Assembly (NCBI GenBank): GCA_013398955.1
Contig: VWPU01005244.1
Span: 182,501 to 246,500 of the forward strand
Source of the DNA: Callaeas wilsoni
Lineage: Eukaryota; Chordata; Aves; Passeriformes; Callaeidae
DNA length: 64,000 nt
Direction: 5' to 3'
Part shown: piece after piece, positions 1 to 11,514 of the stretch
Position numbering within the stretch: the first letter of the stretch is position 1
Layout: the number at the start of each line of letters is the position of its first letter
The notes under the pieces: model-generated
Told to the model about the DNA's origin: nothing
The model's database searches: none
The model's input: only the letters and a program-made list of their open reading frames with translations
Translations under genes and position numbers: made by a program

Positions 1-3000
1 TTTTTTATAAGCTCACCAAAGTTCCTAGACATGCAAGCCTAGGGCAGTCTTAAATTAAGGCAAGAGACAAAACAATGATGCTTTTAAAAGTGTTGTTCTG
101 GGACTCTCAGAGACCAAGCAAGTCAAGGTACAAATTACCTAATTACTCGTGGTTGTTGAGCTTTTTGTTGGAAATATCATATAACTCCTTTTCAATTCTT
201 CTTTCTTTTGTTCAGTCTTTGAGGGGTTTAACTTATTTTTAAAGCAAAAACGTGATGTGGGCGTTCTAGGACAATAAAGTTTCTTTTTTTGATCTGCCAT
301 TCTTCTCCTTCCTCTTGACCAGGAACTTTTTAGGAAAGCTGGTCAGAGAGAACCTCTTGGGTCATTGAGCCCAATCTCCTGCAATGTGCAGGAAATGTTT
401 AGTTTAAAGGTCTTTGAAGCATCTCCTCTGCTTGACCTTAACTCTTTGAATTGCAAAGCCCCTTCCCAGCCCTCTATTACAAACTGGACCTTTAGTGAGA
501 GACCCAAAGTGCCCACTGTAGCGTGGCACGGGGAGAAGGCAGCAGGGACTGAGGACATCGACTGCCAGCTCTGTATTCCGCACAGCTGCACAGTCGAACC
601 TCCGGTCCTGGTTCAGAGATCTTGGGAAAGTGCATGTGAACACAGGGTTTTGTGGAACCTTGCCATTCCTCAGTGCAAATTCTGCTTACATAGGTGAATA
701 TTTTTGTGTCCACTTTCTTACAAAATACTTCATGGTAAAGGTGTTTAATTATGTCAGTGGTCAAACCTAAGTCTGTGTCATCTGTGTTTGGCTATAATCT
801 TCAGAAACTCATGAGCACAATCAAATATGAATGCCAGGAAGACTAAGAATCACATAGCTTTTTAGAAAATTTCAAGATTCAGTTGAAGGGCCTGGATGCA
901 GTTTCACAGTTAAATAAATACAAGTGTTTAAACTTCACATCTCGATTTCACTTTATTTTATGCATAAGCCCTGTATATAATCAAACGATAGGTAAAAGAA
1001 TTATCGATTACTCACTACAAAAATAAAAGCGAGTAGTTCTTTTAGTCCTTCTGGTCATTTTTTTCCCTGTACTAAGTCTTGCAGCAGTTAATTTCAATAT
1101 TCATGTTAAGGTTCAACCAGAGAGATAATTTTGAATCCTAGCCCTGTTTAATCCAGTGCTTAGTCTAGTAAAGTTTCTCTGGCTATACATTAGGATGAAA
1201 TTAGAATTAAGTGCAAAATATTCATACAAATTTCTCTGCAGTGCATGGGATGAGGAAATAAAGGAGCTTGAAAAGCAAGCTACTTTCAAAGATGATAATT
1301 CCGTATGATAAGTTTTGTACTAATGTCATATACAGCCAGCAAGGAAATACTTCAAAATCGGAGGCATCATATTTCATGCTATTTCATGTCAAAGATGCAT
1401 GACTGAAAAATTCCTATTAAAAACATGAAAACATGCCAAATGCAGAAAAGTGAACAACTGAGCAAAAAGTGAGACAAAGTGTTACTAATGTCTGCCAACT
1501 GGTATTATTCACAAGTACCATCAATCACACATGAGCAACCTCCAACGCTGCCCCCCCAGAACACGAAAACCCAGCTCACCCCTAACTTCTGGTAGCGTAG
1601 TTGTCCTGTTTGTGGTTAACATTTCCTTTATTGTTCAGAGATTTCCTCCAGTTCTGTGCATCTGCTTTAACCCTAGCCAGTCATGTTGACAAGGAAAAGG
1701 CAAGAAAAACCTATTCAATTAAAACGTCTTTACTGCTATTTAGAATGCAGATGAGCCCCTCAGCAATGAGGAAATTAGTATTTTATGGTGAAGCATTTAT
1801 ATAGTTTATTCTATATTTGAACCATAATAAATTACATCCATTTTTTACAAGAATTATAACTGACATGCTGTCAGAGCTGTACATGTACAGCCTTAGAAAT
1901 ATACATAATACTTTGAAAGCTGTCACATTCAGTACAGTTGTAAACATCACCCTGGGTTACCAAACTGTTATCTTTAGGTTTACTTCTTCGGATAAACCAC
2001 GGGATCTTCGCACATTTCAACCAGAAGAAAATCAATTCTCCCTCAAACAGTTGCACAGCAGTTTACCGCCCGTGTTTAAATGCACAGCCTTGTACTAGCT
2101 TGGGTCTGTTTGCAAAATAGCCTTTGTCATGGGTTTTGAGTTAGGTCTGGGAGAGCACCAGAGTGACTCAGTGTCCTCCCTCATGTTGGCATTCTTCAGT
2201 CCAAAAGTGCCACTATAGCTCTAAATGATCCCTTTTGGTGAATATTCAGATGTACCTACTATATTACATTGCTATTTCTACAGGGTTGCTTTTGTAGACT
2301 GATCCTCATGAAATACTGTGTATAAACCTGTTTTTATGAGTTTGTTTAAATTTTTTAAAAAATGTTTTTGGAGAATCATAATGTTGCAATGGGATTCTCT
2401 AGGAGGGTTCCAATTCTACAGGAATATCATTACTCTTGACTATGTTCTTTAAGATGCTGAAAAAATCTACCTCAAATGTTACCTAATAACTGAATGTTTT
2501 TATAGTTTATTCCCTTGTATGCATTATTTTCTACTTCACAGTACAAACCAAATGCAAAAAGAATAAAGGTTTCCAACTGGAAGTTTTATATAATTAATTA
2601 ATGAACTCAGGCCTCGAATGAAGATGATTTTAAACAGAGCTGTGATTCAGCTTCAGCTGTAGAAAGATGTGGTTAAATGGCATCGCCTCTGCATTCAGGA
2701 GACTTTAGCCACGATCCTGCAGGGAGTTATCTGCCTACAGACATCTGGCCCAAAACAAACCCAAAGCCTTCAGTGGGACTCAAGGTACTGCCAGGGTCCT
2801 GAAAGACTCATAGGGATGGAGAGCAAGCAAGCCTAGATGAAGCTAGCATGGCAGAAAAATGCTTTAACAGCTATTTATGTCCAAGAAGGATGTGAACTCA
2901 GATTTTGTGTCCTGAGGAGAGCGTGAAGCTTGAGCACTGGTGGCTTCTGCCCATCAGGTAGCACAGGAAGGGGCGGGTGCTGAGCCTGACAGCTCCATGC

Positions 3001-4015
3001 AGATGAGGATCTGGGGTCTGACTGGAGACATGCTTGAGACACCGGGGAGCCAGATGGTCAAAAAAATGAGGCAGAGCAAACAGATAGCTGCCATCAGAGC
3101 TCAGCAGTGCTGGACCTGGGGATGTGGGTTGAATTCAGGTGCCTACACCCCATCTCAGCCAGCTCCATCTCCTTTTGGGATAGCCCCTGAGAGCCTGCCA
3201 GCACTGTCAGGTAATGTCTTTTTTTTTTTTTCAGTTCAGGTGGTAGAGAAAACTACACCAGAAAACTCCTTGGATGTAATTGGTTGCTTTTCTATTGCAG
3301 AGCAGGAACAAGTCTTCCATTCTTTCTAATCTGAGGTCTGGTAGCACCAAATGCCGAGCTGTGCTGGGCTCTGTGGCACAGAGAGATGAGGAGCCCCAGG
3401 AGCACCCACCAGTGTGCACAGCAACGCTTATGCTGTTGTTACAGTTAATTTCCTCCTCTCTTTGAACCATCTAAATTCAGCGTGCATTATCCTTCTGCTA
3501 TTTATGTAAATGTTTAGATTAGGTAATATTTTATTCTACAGTGAATGACACCATAATCCTCCTTATTCTTTTCGTTTATCATAAATATTTAGTTTGTTTT
3601 TAGCTTGTGGGACTAAACACAACATCGCTTTCATTACTGTGAAATCTTCCCCTTTTCTTCTCCTGCAAGCATCCCTGGTCCCCTGGCAGTACTCTGCCTC
3701 CCAGAACATGCTAATATTGCTTGTATTACTGCAGGATTACCACAATGAAGTATACACTTGGTATTATAATTCATAATGTTGCTTTAAAAGATTAACCACT
3801 CCCACGGCTGTGTCTGGTAATTACAGAGCAGACTTTCTTTCTTTCTTTCTTTTTTTTTTTAAACAAAGAACAGCGTGCACAAAATGACTGGCAAGGAGGT
3901 AAGTGTTTGGGGTGGGCTTTGTTTTTCAACCTCAGAGAAAACCAGATGCAAAATTGATAAAGGAGAACAAGAGTGGGTTTTTAGCTGAGATACTTCAGTA
4001 TATTAGTAATTTAAG
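1..4015. other. Intergenic, no gene recognised
   Basis: Non-coding AT-rich sequence. Open frames are short and unrelated to any family I know. It contains T-rich runs at 3219-3232 and 3832-3860 (TTTC then T) and a perfect 16-bp palindrome at 1876-1891. Confidence 0.65.
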
Positions 4016-4019
4016 AGAT

Positions 4020-4720
4020 TTATATGATGGAGATGGCACTGTCGGCCCCTGGAATGTCACAGACTGATGCGATTGGCAATTGCCAGCTCAGATGACTTTC
4101 ATGAACAACCCCAAAATAATTAATAGGCCTTCTGGAGTTTTCCAGGCAAGTGAGTATGCTGGTGAAAGAGCAATAGTTAGTTTAGCCTGTCAAGGTTCAT
4201 TCTTTTTCAAAACTCCAGTCCTCCCTTGATGCCCTCTAATGGTTTTTTGAAACACCAAAATGTTTTTGCATGAACAACATTACCCATTGTGCTTTAGTTA
4301 AATGCATTTCGATGTCAGACATACTCCTGGTTCAAAAATGGCTGTTCCCTACCCCTTCCTGGGGGGATCTCCAGGGAGGGCAACCAGATTGACTTTAATT
4401 GGCCAAAGACACAGGATGGGTTCTTAATGCAATAAACCGATCGAGTGTGCAAAGTCACATTAATATGTGGAAACTTGATCGGCTTTTATTAAGGGATCAG
4501 GAAATGCTTTACTTGCTGACTGACAAGAGCATGTGTTTGTTTAATTGCTTGTTTGTGTTTGTCGTAAAGCCTTGGGGGACGTGGTAATTTGTCCCATTGT
4601 TGTTTGAAAATGTGGGTCTGGCACCCAAACCAACAGGAAATAACAGACACTGGTCTGGTACCAAGTGATGCTTCATCAACGTTTACCACACTCCCAATGT
4701 GGAGAGGATGGCAGCCTTTG
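4020..4720. promoter_or_regulatory. Candidate conserved non-coding element
   Basis: The segment is dense in factor-like words: ttaattgg and ttaatgc homeodomain sites, cattgttgtttg (SOX-like), tgtttgtttaattg (FOX plus homeodomain), and paired gatcg words around 4438-4480 (accgatcgag, ttgatcgg). No repeat or exon is recognised. Called only from motif density and position downstream of FOXP1. Confidence 0.3.
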
Positions 4721-4724
4721 GAGC

Positions 4725-7700
4725 AACAAAGTGGGATTCTCCTTCCAGTCGCTCCTCGCTTGGATTGTCCAGAGCTTCCCCGCCGTGAGAAGGTTGGAAT
4801 TCTTGTACTTAAATGAGGAGTTAGTCACTGTCTGTTAAATGAAAGTAGCATTTAAAGGCTGCTGCATGGTAGAGCAACACATAACAGGTTGTTCTGTCTT
4901 TCACAGCTGGGGATGTAATGGTTGCACGCTCCTACATAAAACTCCTAAAAGATCTCGGAGCCCGAGGCAAGGTCTGTTGAAGCTGTTGGTGTCTTGTTTG
5001 TTGGACTGGCCTTTGATCAGATGCTAATGCATAGCGATAGCTTTTCTATACCTTTCCTGAATGGGGTTTTAGCATGGAATTGTTCCCTGCTGTAGGACTG
5101 CAGCAGTCCTTGGGATAGATCTTTCTTGGCTGGAGCTGACCACAAGCCTCGATGGTACAATGATGCCTGGCATTCCATGCTGGGAAGAAGTATGAGGTTT
5201 GCTGTGAATTTACATGAAAAGTCCCTGGCTAGCAATTATTCTAAATATAAAGCTTCCTGAGATCCTAATATTTCTTTCCTCTAGATTCTTGCCTTACTTT
5301 GGAAGTTAAGTTTTCCATCCAGTAGCACCACCTGGAAAAGCTTTCCTTCCTGTTTTCTCTAAATTAGCCATTTTAAATACTGTCTTGATGGAGGAAGATA
5401 GAGAGTCACTGATGATTAGGGTTATAACTGGCTTTCCAGATCAGTATCCAGCACTGTAGAATGCATCTACTTCTGTAGAAGGAGCCTAGGAAAAGTCGTA
5501 TCAATATACATTACAGGCTTGTCATAACTCACTCATTTCCTATTTCAAACAGGAGGAAATATACTTGAACATATCTGTTGTATCTGTCAAGACTTCTCAT
5601 TTGTCAAACTATTAGTGGTCCCTCTGTCAACATAAATAAATCTGTCCATAAATCTTGACAGGTATAATCATTTGTTGCATTTGAAAGGCAAGTCTCTAAC
5701 ATTAGACCCCTTTTGATTCCTAACATGATTATCTTTAAAGAAAGACATTTCAGATGCCTTCTGAATCTGGCCTCTGTCAAATGATTTCTCCGCTCTTGCT
5801 GAGTTATCTACTTGTACGAAGTAAGCAAAGGCATAGTTCCTGCTGTCAACTCTCCTGAAGACCACACGAATCACCGGCACCGCAGCAGCGCCGAGGCCTC
5901 ATCCTGCAAGTGATTATGTCCTGCTTGTCAGGCCAGGCTCCTGATACACTTATTGTTCTTTACAGCTAGGTTTCTCATTCCTATTCTGAGCCGTTCTTCT
6001 GGCACCAATTGTCCTTTCTTTACTTTTGGGAAGTTATTGAAGAACATTCATAGAAGATACTCCATCAGATGCTGCCGATCTTTTCAGTGCTGTTCTTGCT
6101 GGCAAAATATCTGTACCCATACAAGAGAATTAGGCCTCTGAAATGGCTGCTAAAATACGGGCTGGCATAACTTAAGATTGAATTCCACAGATCCAGCACA
6201 CGCTTCATAAGCTCCTCCACTGCTCTGGGGCGCGCTGAGCAGCTCCAGCCTCCCAAGGCTTTCCAGGGAAATATGAAGTGACCTTATTTCTGTGCTCGAT
6301 GGCCTAATGATAGTAATTTTGCCTGCCTGATGAAGTTAACTGCTATCTGGCATTCACCAAGCTGGAATATGAAGTGAGGGTCTTTGGCCAGAGCTCAGTG
6401 TCTCAGCAGACAGCTCTGGCACATGACCCAGAAGATGGTCAGTGCACGCGTACCAAAAGGCACGTTGAGTCCACAGCTCGCATGGCTTCATAGCATTCCC
6501 TGCCACGTGGAAAACCTAAAGCACAGGCTTTGCAAACAAGAATGAGTCAGGAGGTTGCTAGGGCTGGGTTTGTGGGAACTGCACAGTAAAGAGTGGGTCC
6601 CCAGGGAGCTCCAGCAGGAGCCAAGGTGGTTGGTATCTGAGCTCCTGCGGTGTCATGGACGTGCCCAACTTATACAGCCATGGGAAATTAGCTGGTGAAT
6701 GCTGGAGGAACCCAAGTCCAATGTTTTCCCTTCGGTCTTCTTACAGTGAGTAAGGAAAGCTCTAGTGTTTTCCATAAAATGTATTTAAAGTTCTAAATCT
6801 TCCCTCTTTCAACTTTCCACTCCTTCAAATCATCTGCGGTTTGCTACAGGAAAGATTTTTAATTGACAGAATTTCAACTTGTGCTCCAAAGAGACTCATT
6901 ACTTCACAGATTCTTTAGCTTCCTGGGGCCTTGACGTCATGGGGATATTTCTTGCTTTCTTCAGTGGATCCTTACCACTGAAACTAATTTTTCGATGAGC
7001 TGCAGAAGAAGCCTCTGTACCAAAAATTTGCTCCACCACCTTATGATGCTTTGTACAGGGTGTCCAGATGCAGGGTGTCAAAATGCATCTGTTGGATAAG
7101 GTTCCCATCTGAATCACAGCTCTCAAGGCAGTCACTTATTAAACAGTAATTTTTTTTCCATATCGAGTCACAATTTAGGATAATGTTCCACTGGAGCAGA
7201 CAATATGCCAGAGTTTGCTATACCCTCATGGTAGACTGGAAGAAAGTGAGAAAGTTCAGGCCTTCATTTCAAGGCAGGGAACCTAGAAAAGTGGTTAGTT
7301 AAGATTGTGTACTAAATCTGTTTGAATTTAAATACTTAGAAATATATAGCCAAAGAGGAGATTTGTTTATAGCCTTGCTGACAAAACTCTTGGTCTGTGA
7401 AATTTGTTGAAGTCAGGGAGATAAACACCTTGCATTTATGAGTCTGCATGATATGGGGTATGTGCTAAAAAACAGAATACAAGTTTATCTGGGTTCACGC
7501 AGACACCCACGCATGTTGATACCATTGGAGGGTCTGCAGGACTCTGCAGCCCCCAGGTGAGAGCTTCTGAGGGGCTGAATTGTGGAGGTGGATGCCTAGA
7601 TTGATCTGCCCTGGCCTCTTGCATCTGTGCCTATCAGTGCCCCCCACACAACGAGCATCCATGAGCTCCCAGCACTGCTGTTTCTGGTTCTCTTTCCCCG

Positions 7701-8085
7701 GGCCAGGAAGGATGCTGGGCTCTACAGCTTCCTTTTCTGTTGACTGGCAAGATGGTACTTTGTCAGGTAACTGCTGTTGCCACCAACTGCAAAGCTCACT
7801 AGAGTATTATGACACCTTCTGAGCCGCTTCTTTTATGCGTTAACCTACTTGGAAACAGAGGCTCATGTGCAAATTCCCACTGTATTTTGTGAAGGCTGGA
7901 ACATAAGCCAGATCTGAGCTGAATTTCCCCTTTCCAAGAGCCAGCTGAATCAAAATCCCCTGATGCAGACATCCCCAAATTTTATGGGTGCAAAAGATGT
8001 CTTGATCCAAATTTTGCAGTTTGCTCCCATCTCTGCTTAAAACATAAAATGTATGTTTTTAGGAAAAAAGGATATAAACATCTTG
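4725..8085. other. Intergenic, no gene recognised
   Basis: No exon-like open frame, RNA gene or recognisable transposon. A cluster of CTGTCA/TGACAG words lies at 5584-5849 (listed separately). Confidence 0.6.
5584..5849. promoter_or_regulatory. Cluster of CTGTCA (MEIS/TGIF-type) motifs
   Basis: Five exact CTGTCA/TGACAG words occur within 266 bp (5584, 5624, 5656, 5774, 5843), plus a TGTCAA at 5602. Chance expectation is about 0.13 on both strands. The word is the core site of TALE factors such as MEIS, PREP and TGIF. Regulatory function is inferred. Confidence 0.35.
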
Positions 8086-8089
8086 TTCA

Positions 8090-8440
8090 TGTTTGAGCTG
8101 AGAATGTCTTTTTTCTGTAGGCTGTCAACACAACTTCAAATGCATGCAGCCTGTCCAATCTGACAGACAATTTGCATATTTGTGGAATGCTAATGCCAAG
8201 TTACTGTATACATTTGTACATGAAAGCATTAGAAAGTTTGAAGGATTAAAGGTGGAATTGTATCCCCCTCGGCCTCGATTAGAGATCAAGACAGCACATC
8301 AATAGATGGCAGACAAATAACTGCTGCTTTGCCGTTTGGAATGGCTTAACCCAAAAATAATAAAATCCAAGCTATTTCCTAGGACATAAATAGCTGAGGG
8401 CTTTACACGTGCTAATTGCTGGAGCGTTGTTTTAGCCTTT
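8090..8440. promoter_or_regulatory. Candidate conserved non-coding element with POU octamer
   Basis: It contains ATTTGCAT (8170-8177), an exact POU octamer, close to ctgacagac (TALE-like), gctaatgcc, cgattagag and tgctaattgc homeodomain words. It is non-repetitive and without coding potential. Conservation not tested. Confidence 0.33.
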
Positions 8441-8444
8441 TGAG

Positions 8445-11315
8445 AGTGTAATGTGGAGTCTGGCACATCCAGTGTGAGCCCTCTGACACAGTGATTGTCT
8501 TTTTGTTCTGCACTAGCTGCGTGCCCGGACCACAGCTAGAGCTCCCAGAGCCGCCCCTGCCTAAGGCATCCATGCTGATGTCTAGGGCTGAGCCTTCCTC
8601 AGTTGCTCTCAGGTCCTGGAAAGTTCTTTGAGGCCAGATGGAGGTGCTTGGCCCGTGCAGAAGCGACTTAGTTTGCCATGAGAAGGGCGTCAGGAGGAGC
8701 AGCAGCAGGTGCTCAGCGGTTTTCCATAGAAAGATGATTGCTTGGCTGCATGCGTCAAGATATATTTTGGAGCCTGGCTCTAGACCCAGTGATTTGAAAA
8801 TGGAGACTTGGAGTCTTAAAAACAAGATATGTTAAAGAATGGGTTTGCATGGTTCCTCCTAAGGATCAAAACCTGATACTATTTATTTTACTTGTGCTAA
8901 AAAATAACCTCAATAAGATGTTCTGCGTTGGCCAATGGATATAATTTAGGACCAGACATTGGCAGCACAGGACAGAGAATGCAGGAGCTAGTCAAATCTT
9001 TCCCCCAGTCTTTGATCCAAAACATGAATATTCCTTTGATTCAGAAAGGGTTTGGCCAGCCTTTTTTTGCAAACGGTTGCACGTCTCTGCATTTTCTGGC
9101 TGGGGGAAGTGGAAGTGGCAAAGCCTCAGATACCTGGGAACCAAGAGCTGAAAACTCTCCTGGAAACTTCTCATGGTCTAACGAAATTCCCGGGCCAGCT
9201 TCCAGCCTGAGCGGATGCAGACAATGAGCCAAAATGAACCACCAAATCTGTCGAGATTCAGCCGTCATTTGCGAAAGAGGACTGGGATTTTCAAGGGAGT
9301 TTGTAGAAGCTGAACACCCAAATCTCTTTAAATCCCAGTGGTACATTTTTTCCTCTCTTTCTTGTACTCCACTGAAAAGCCTTGTCTATTATTTGAAATA
9401 TTTTGAAGACCTCAGGCAGCACTTTCATTATAGACAAACCTCTCCACCAAAATTAGAAAATCACAAAGTTTTTAGCTGCAGTCGCTGAAAATCTGTGATT
9501 TAACACACCTACCCAAAAAGCCCCAGGCTACACCAAAACTCTTGACCAGAGATAGCTCTGTGCTGTCACAAGACAGATCTATCTTTAGGTACCCCAGTTT
9601 GAAAACTTCACCCTTAATGCGTTCAGAAAAAGTACGTTGTTGTTTTAAAGTACATTACTCAAACGCTGAGATGCCTTCCTACTGGGAGCAGCATTACAAA
9701 GCCGAGCTCTGCCTGGATGCCTATCCAGCATGGATCTGACAATTCACATGTAGGAAAAGGCCTCTCATGCATTCATAGTTTAGATGACCTCCATATATTT
9801 GTTTAAAAAATAATTAGGCTTGCTTAGCTTTTGTACTGTTGCATTTTCCTTTTTTTTTTTTTTTAAAGTAGCTTTTCCTGTAGCACTCCCAGGCCAGTAC
9901 AATGCTGGCTTTTAAAAGTGATTTGTCTGTTACCAGGCCGTTTTAAACTTTTACTTCCTAAGTCCTTGCAAACCAGCAATACAAGGAGGCTAAAAAAAAA
10001 AATCTCCTGGGGATTGTTTTTATAGTAACAGTGAAAGCTTAAAATGTTGCAGCGGCAGCCAAATTATTTTTCTTTTAGTGGAAACAATACCAACAACTGG
10101 AGTCTACGCACAAAACGGATTAAAGCTACCCATAAAAATGACTAACAAATGAGTGCTACATTTCTTTTTATCATTTACTCTTTATAAAAAGCGACAGTTT
10201 GAAGGCTACTAATTTGGCAAGTTATTTCCCCTCTATAGTCATGGCTGTTCAGTAATTAGAGGATATATAAAACATGGACATACACATACTGGTGCAGTCC
10301 AACATTTTTGTGTGGTTTAAGATAAAGTCCACTTCCTTTCTTTCCGGCTAATGGAAAGCAAGGTAGACGTATCCAAAATTTAACTGCAGGACAAAGATTG
10401 TTTTCCGGCAAAACTTTCAAGAACAGTCTCATGACAAAATTCCAAGTCCTATTTCCACTCCTAAATTGTTCAGAATGAGGATGTCCAAAGAAATCTAGTA
10501 ACCTCTAGGGTTGCTCTAGGGACTCTAGAGAATACAGGAGTGTTTTCTCCCATGACTAAACAAATGACTTCCTGAGCACAGTTGAAATCAAACATTTAAA
10601 ATATTATTAATTACTAATGCTAATTGTTGAGAATTTTTTTTAAAGTCATACATGCTCTCCTTAGGTAGGTAATTACTTTTTAAAATCTCTTACTAAACAT
10701 GGTACTTGGTATCTAAGCCCTCCATCACTCTTGAAAATGGCACTTATGTTTTTAAGTCACTTAGGTGGGTTTTGAAATCTTTGCCTGCTATTTCATCATG
10801 TATTTTCTGGCAGCGGCCCTTTCTATACCTGTAAGTAGTAAAAAATATATTGCTCCCTCTGAAAGCAAAGAGCTAAAAATAAAACAGGGCTCGGTTTAGT
10901 CAACATGAAGGCAAACTAGAAAACCATTAGTTGAAGAAAGTGAAATAAGAGAACTCAAAAGGCCTGGCTGAAGAGCAGGGAAATGCTTCCAATGGGACAT
11001 GCAGCAGTTGCTGGTCTAATTGTATGTCCGTGGCTGTCGTGGTTGGGTTCCAATAGGCTGGTGCGAGGATGCTTTGTGGAGCACATGGAATGGTGAGGCA
11101 GATCCTTGGCACGTTTCTGGATGCTGGGCTCATGGCACGTGGTCCTCTCTTGTATGTGTGATGCAGGACCAGTTACTCCAGTAATTACTGGTTTACCTGT
11201 CCAAATGAGGTGCTGAAGGCAAGGCCAACATCTGCTATGGGGTGCGCGGCTGCACTCTAAACTTGGCTGTTAGTCCTTCCCATTCAGGGTGCGAGTGCTT
11301 GTCTGCTGCATGTCT
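8445..11315. other. Intergenic, no gene recognised
   Basis: It has overlapping open frames on both strands around 8412-9490, none resembling a known protein and none with supporting splice sites. The T-run at 9849-9864 is low-complexity. Confidence 0.6.
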
Positions 11316-11319
11316 ACAG

Positions 11320-11510
11320 AATAATTAATAGATTCATCTATTACTAATACATTAATGAGATACTATATATAATAGTAGAATAACCTATAGATATATTATT
11401 GTAGAATAAAATAAAACATGAAATGTTAGTATACTTATAAATACTTATACTATACTAATGCTAATACTTTATAGATATACTTATATATATAAAAATAGTG
11501 ATGTTGTAGC
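11320..11510. repeat. AT-rich low-complexity sequence
   Basis: A degenerate array of aatac, tatac and tatata words (for example atacttataaatactta) spans about 190 bases. It probably derives from a decayed AT microsatellite. Confidence 0.65.
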
Positions 11511-11514
11511 TGTA

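Noticed and set aside
8412..8825. 137-codon minus-strand open frame
   Set aside because: Low-complexity Leu/Ser-rich translation without domain or conserved pattern.
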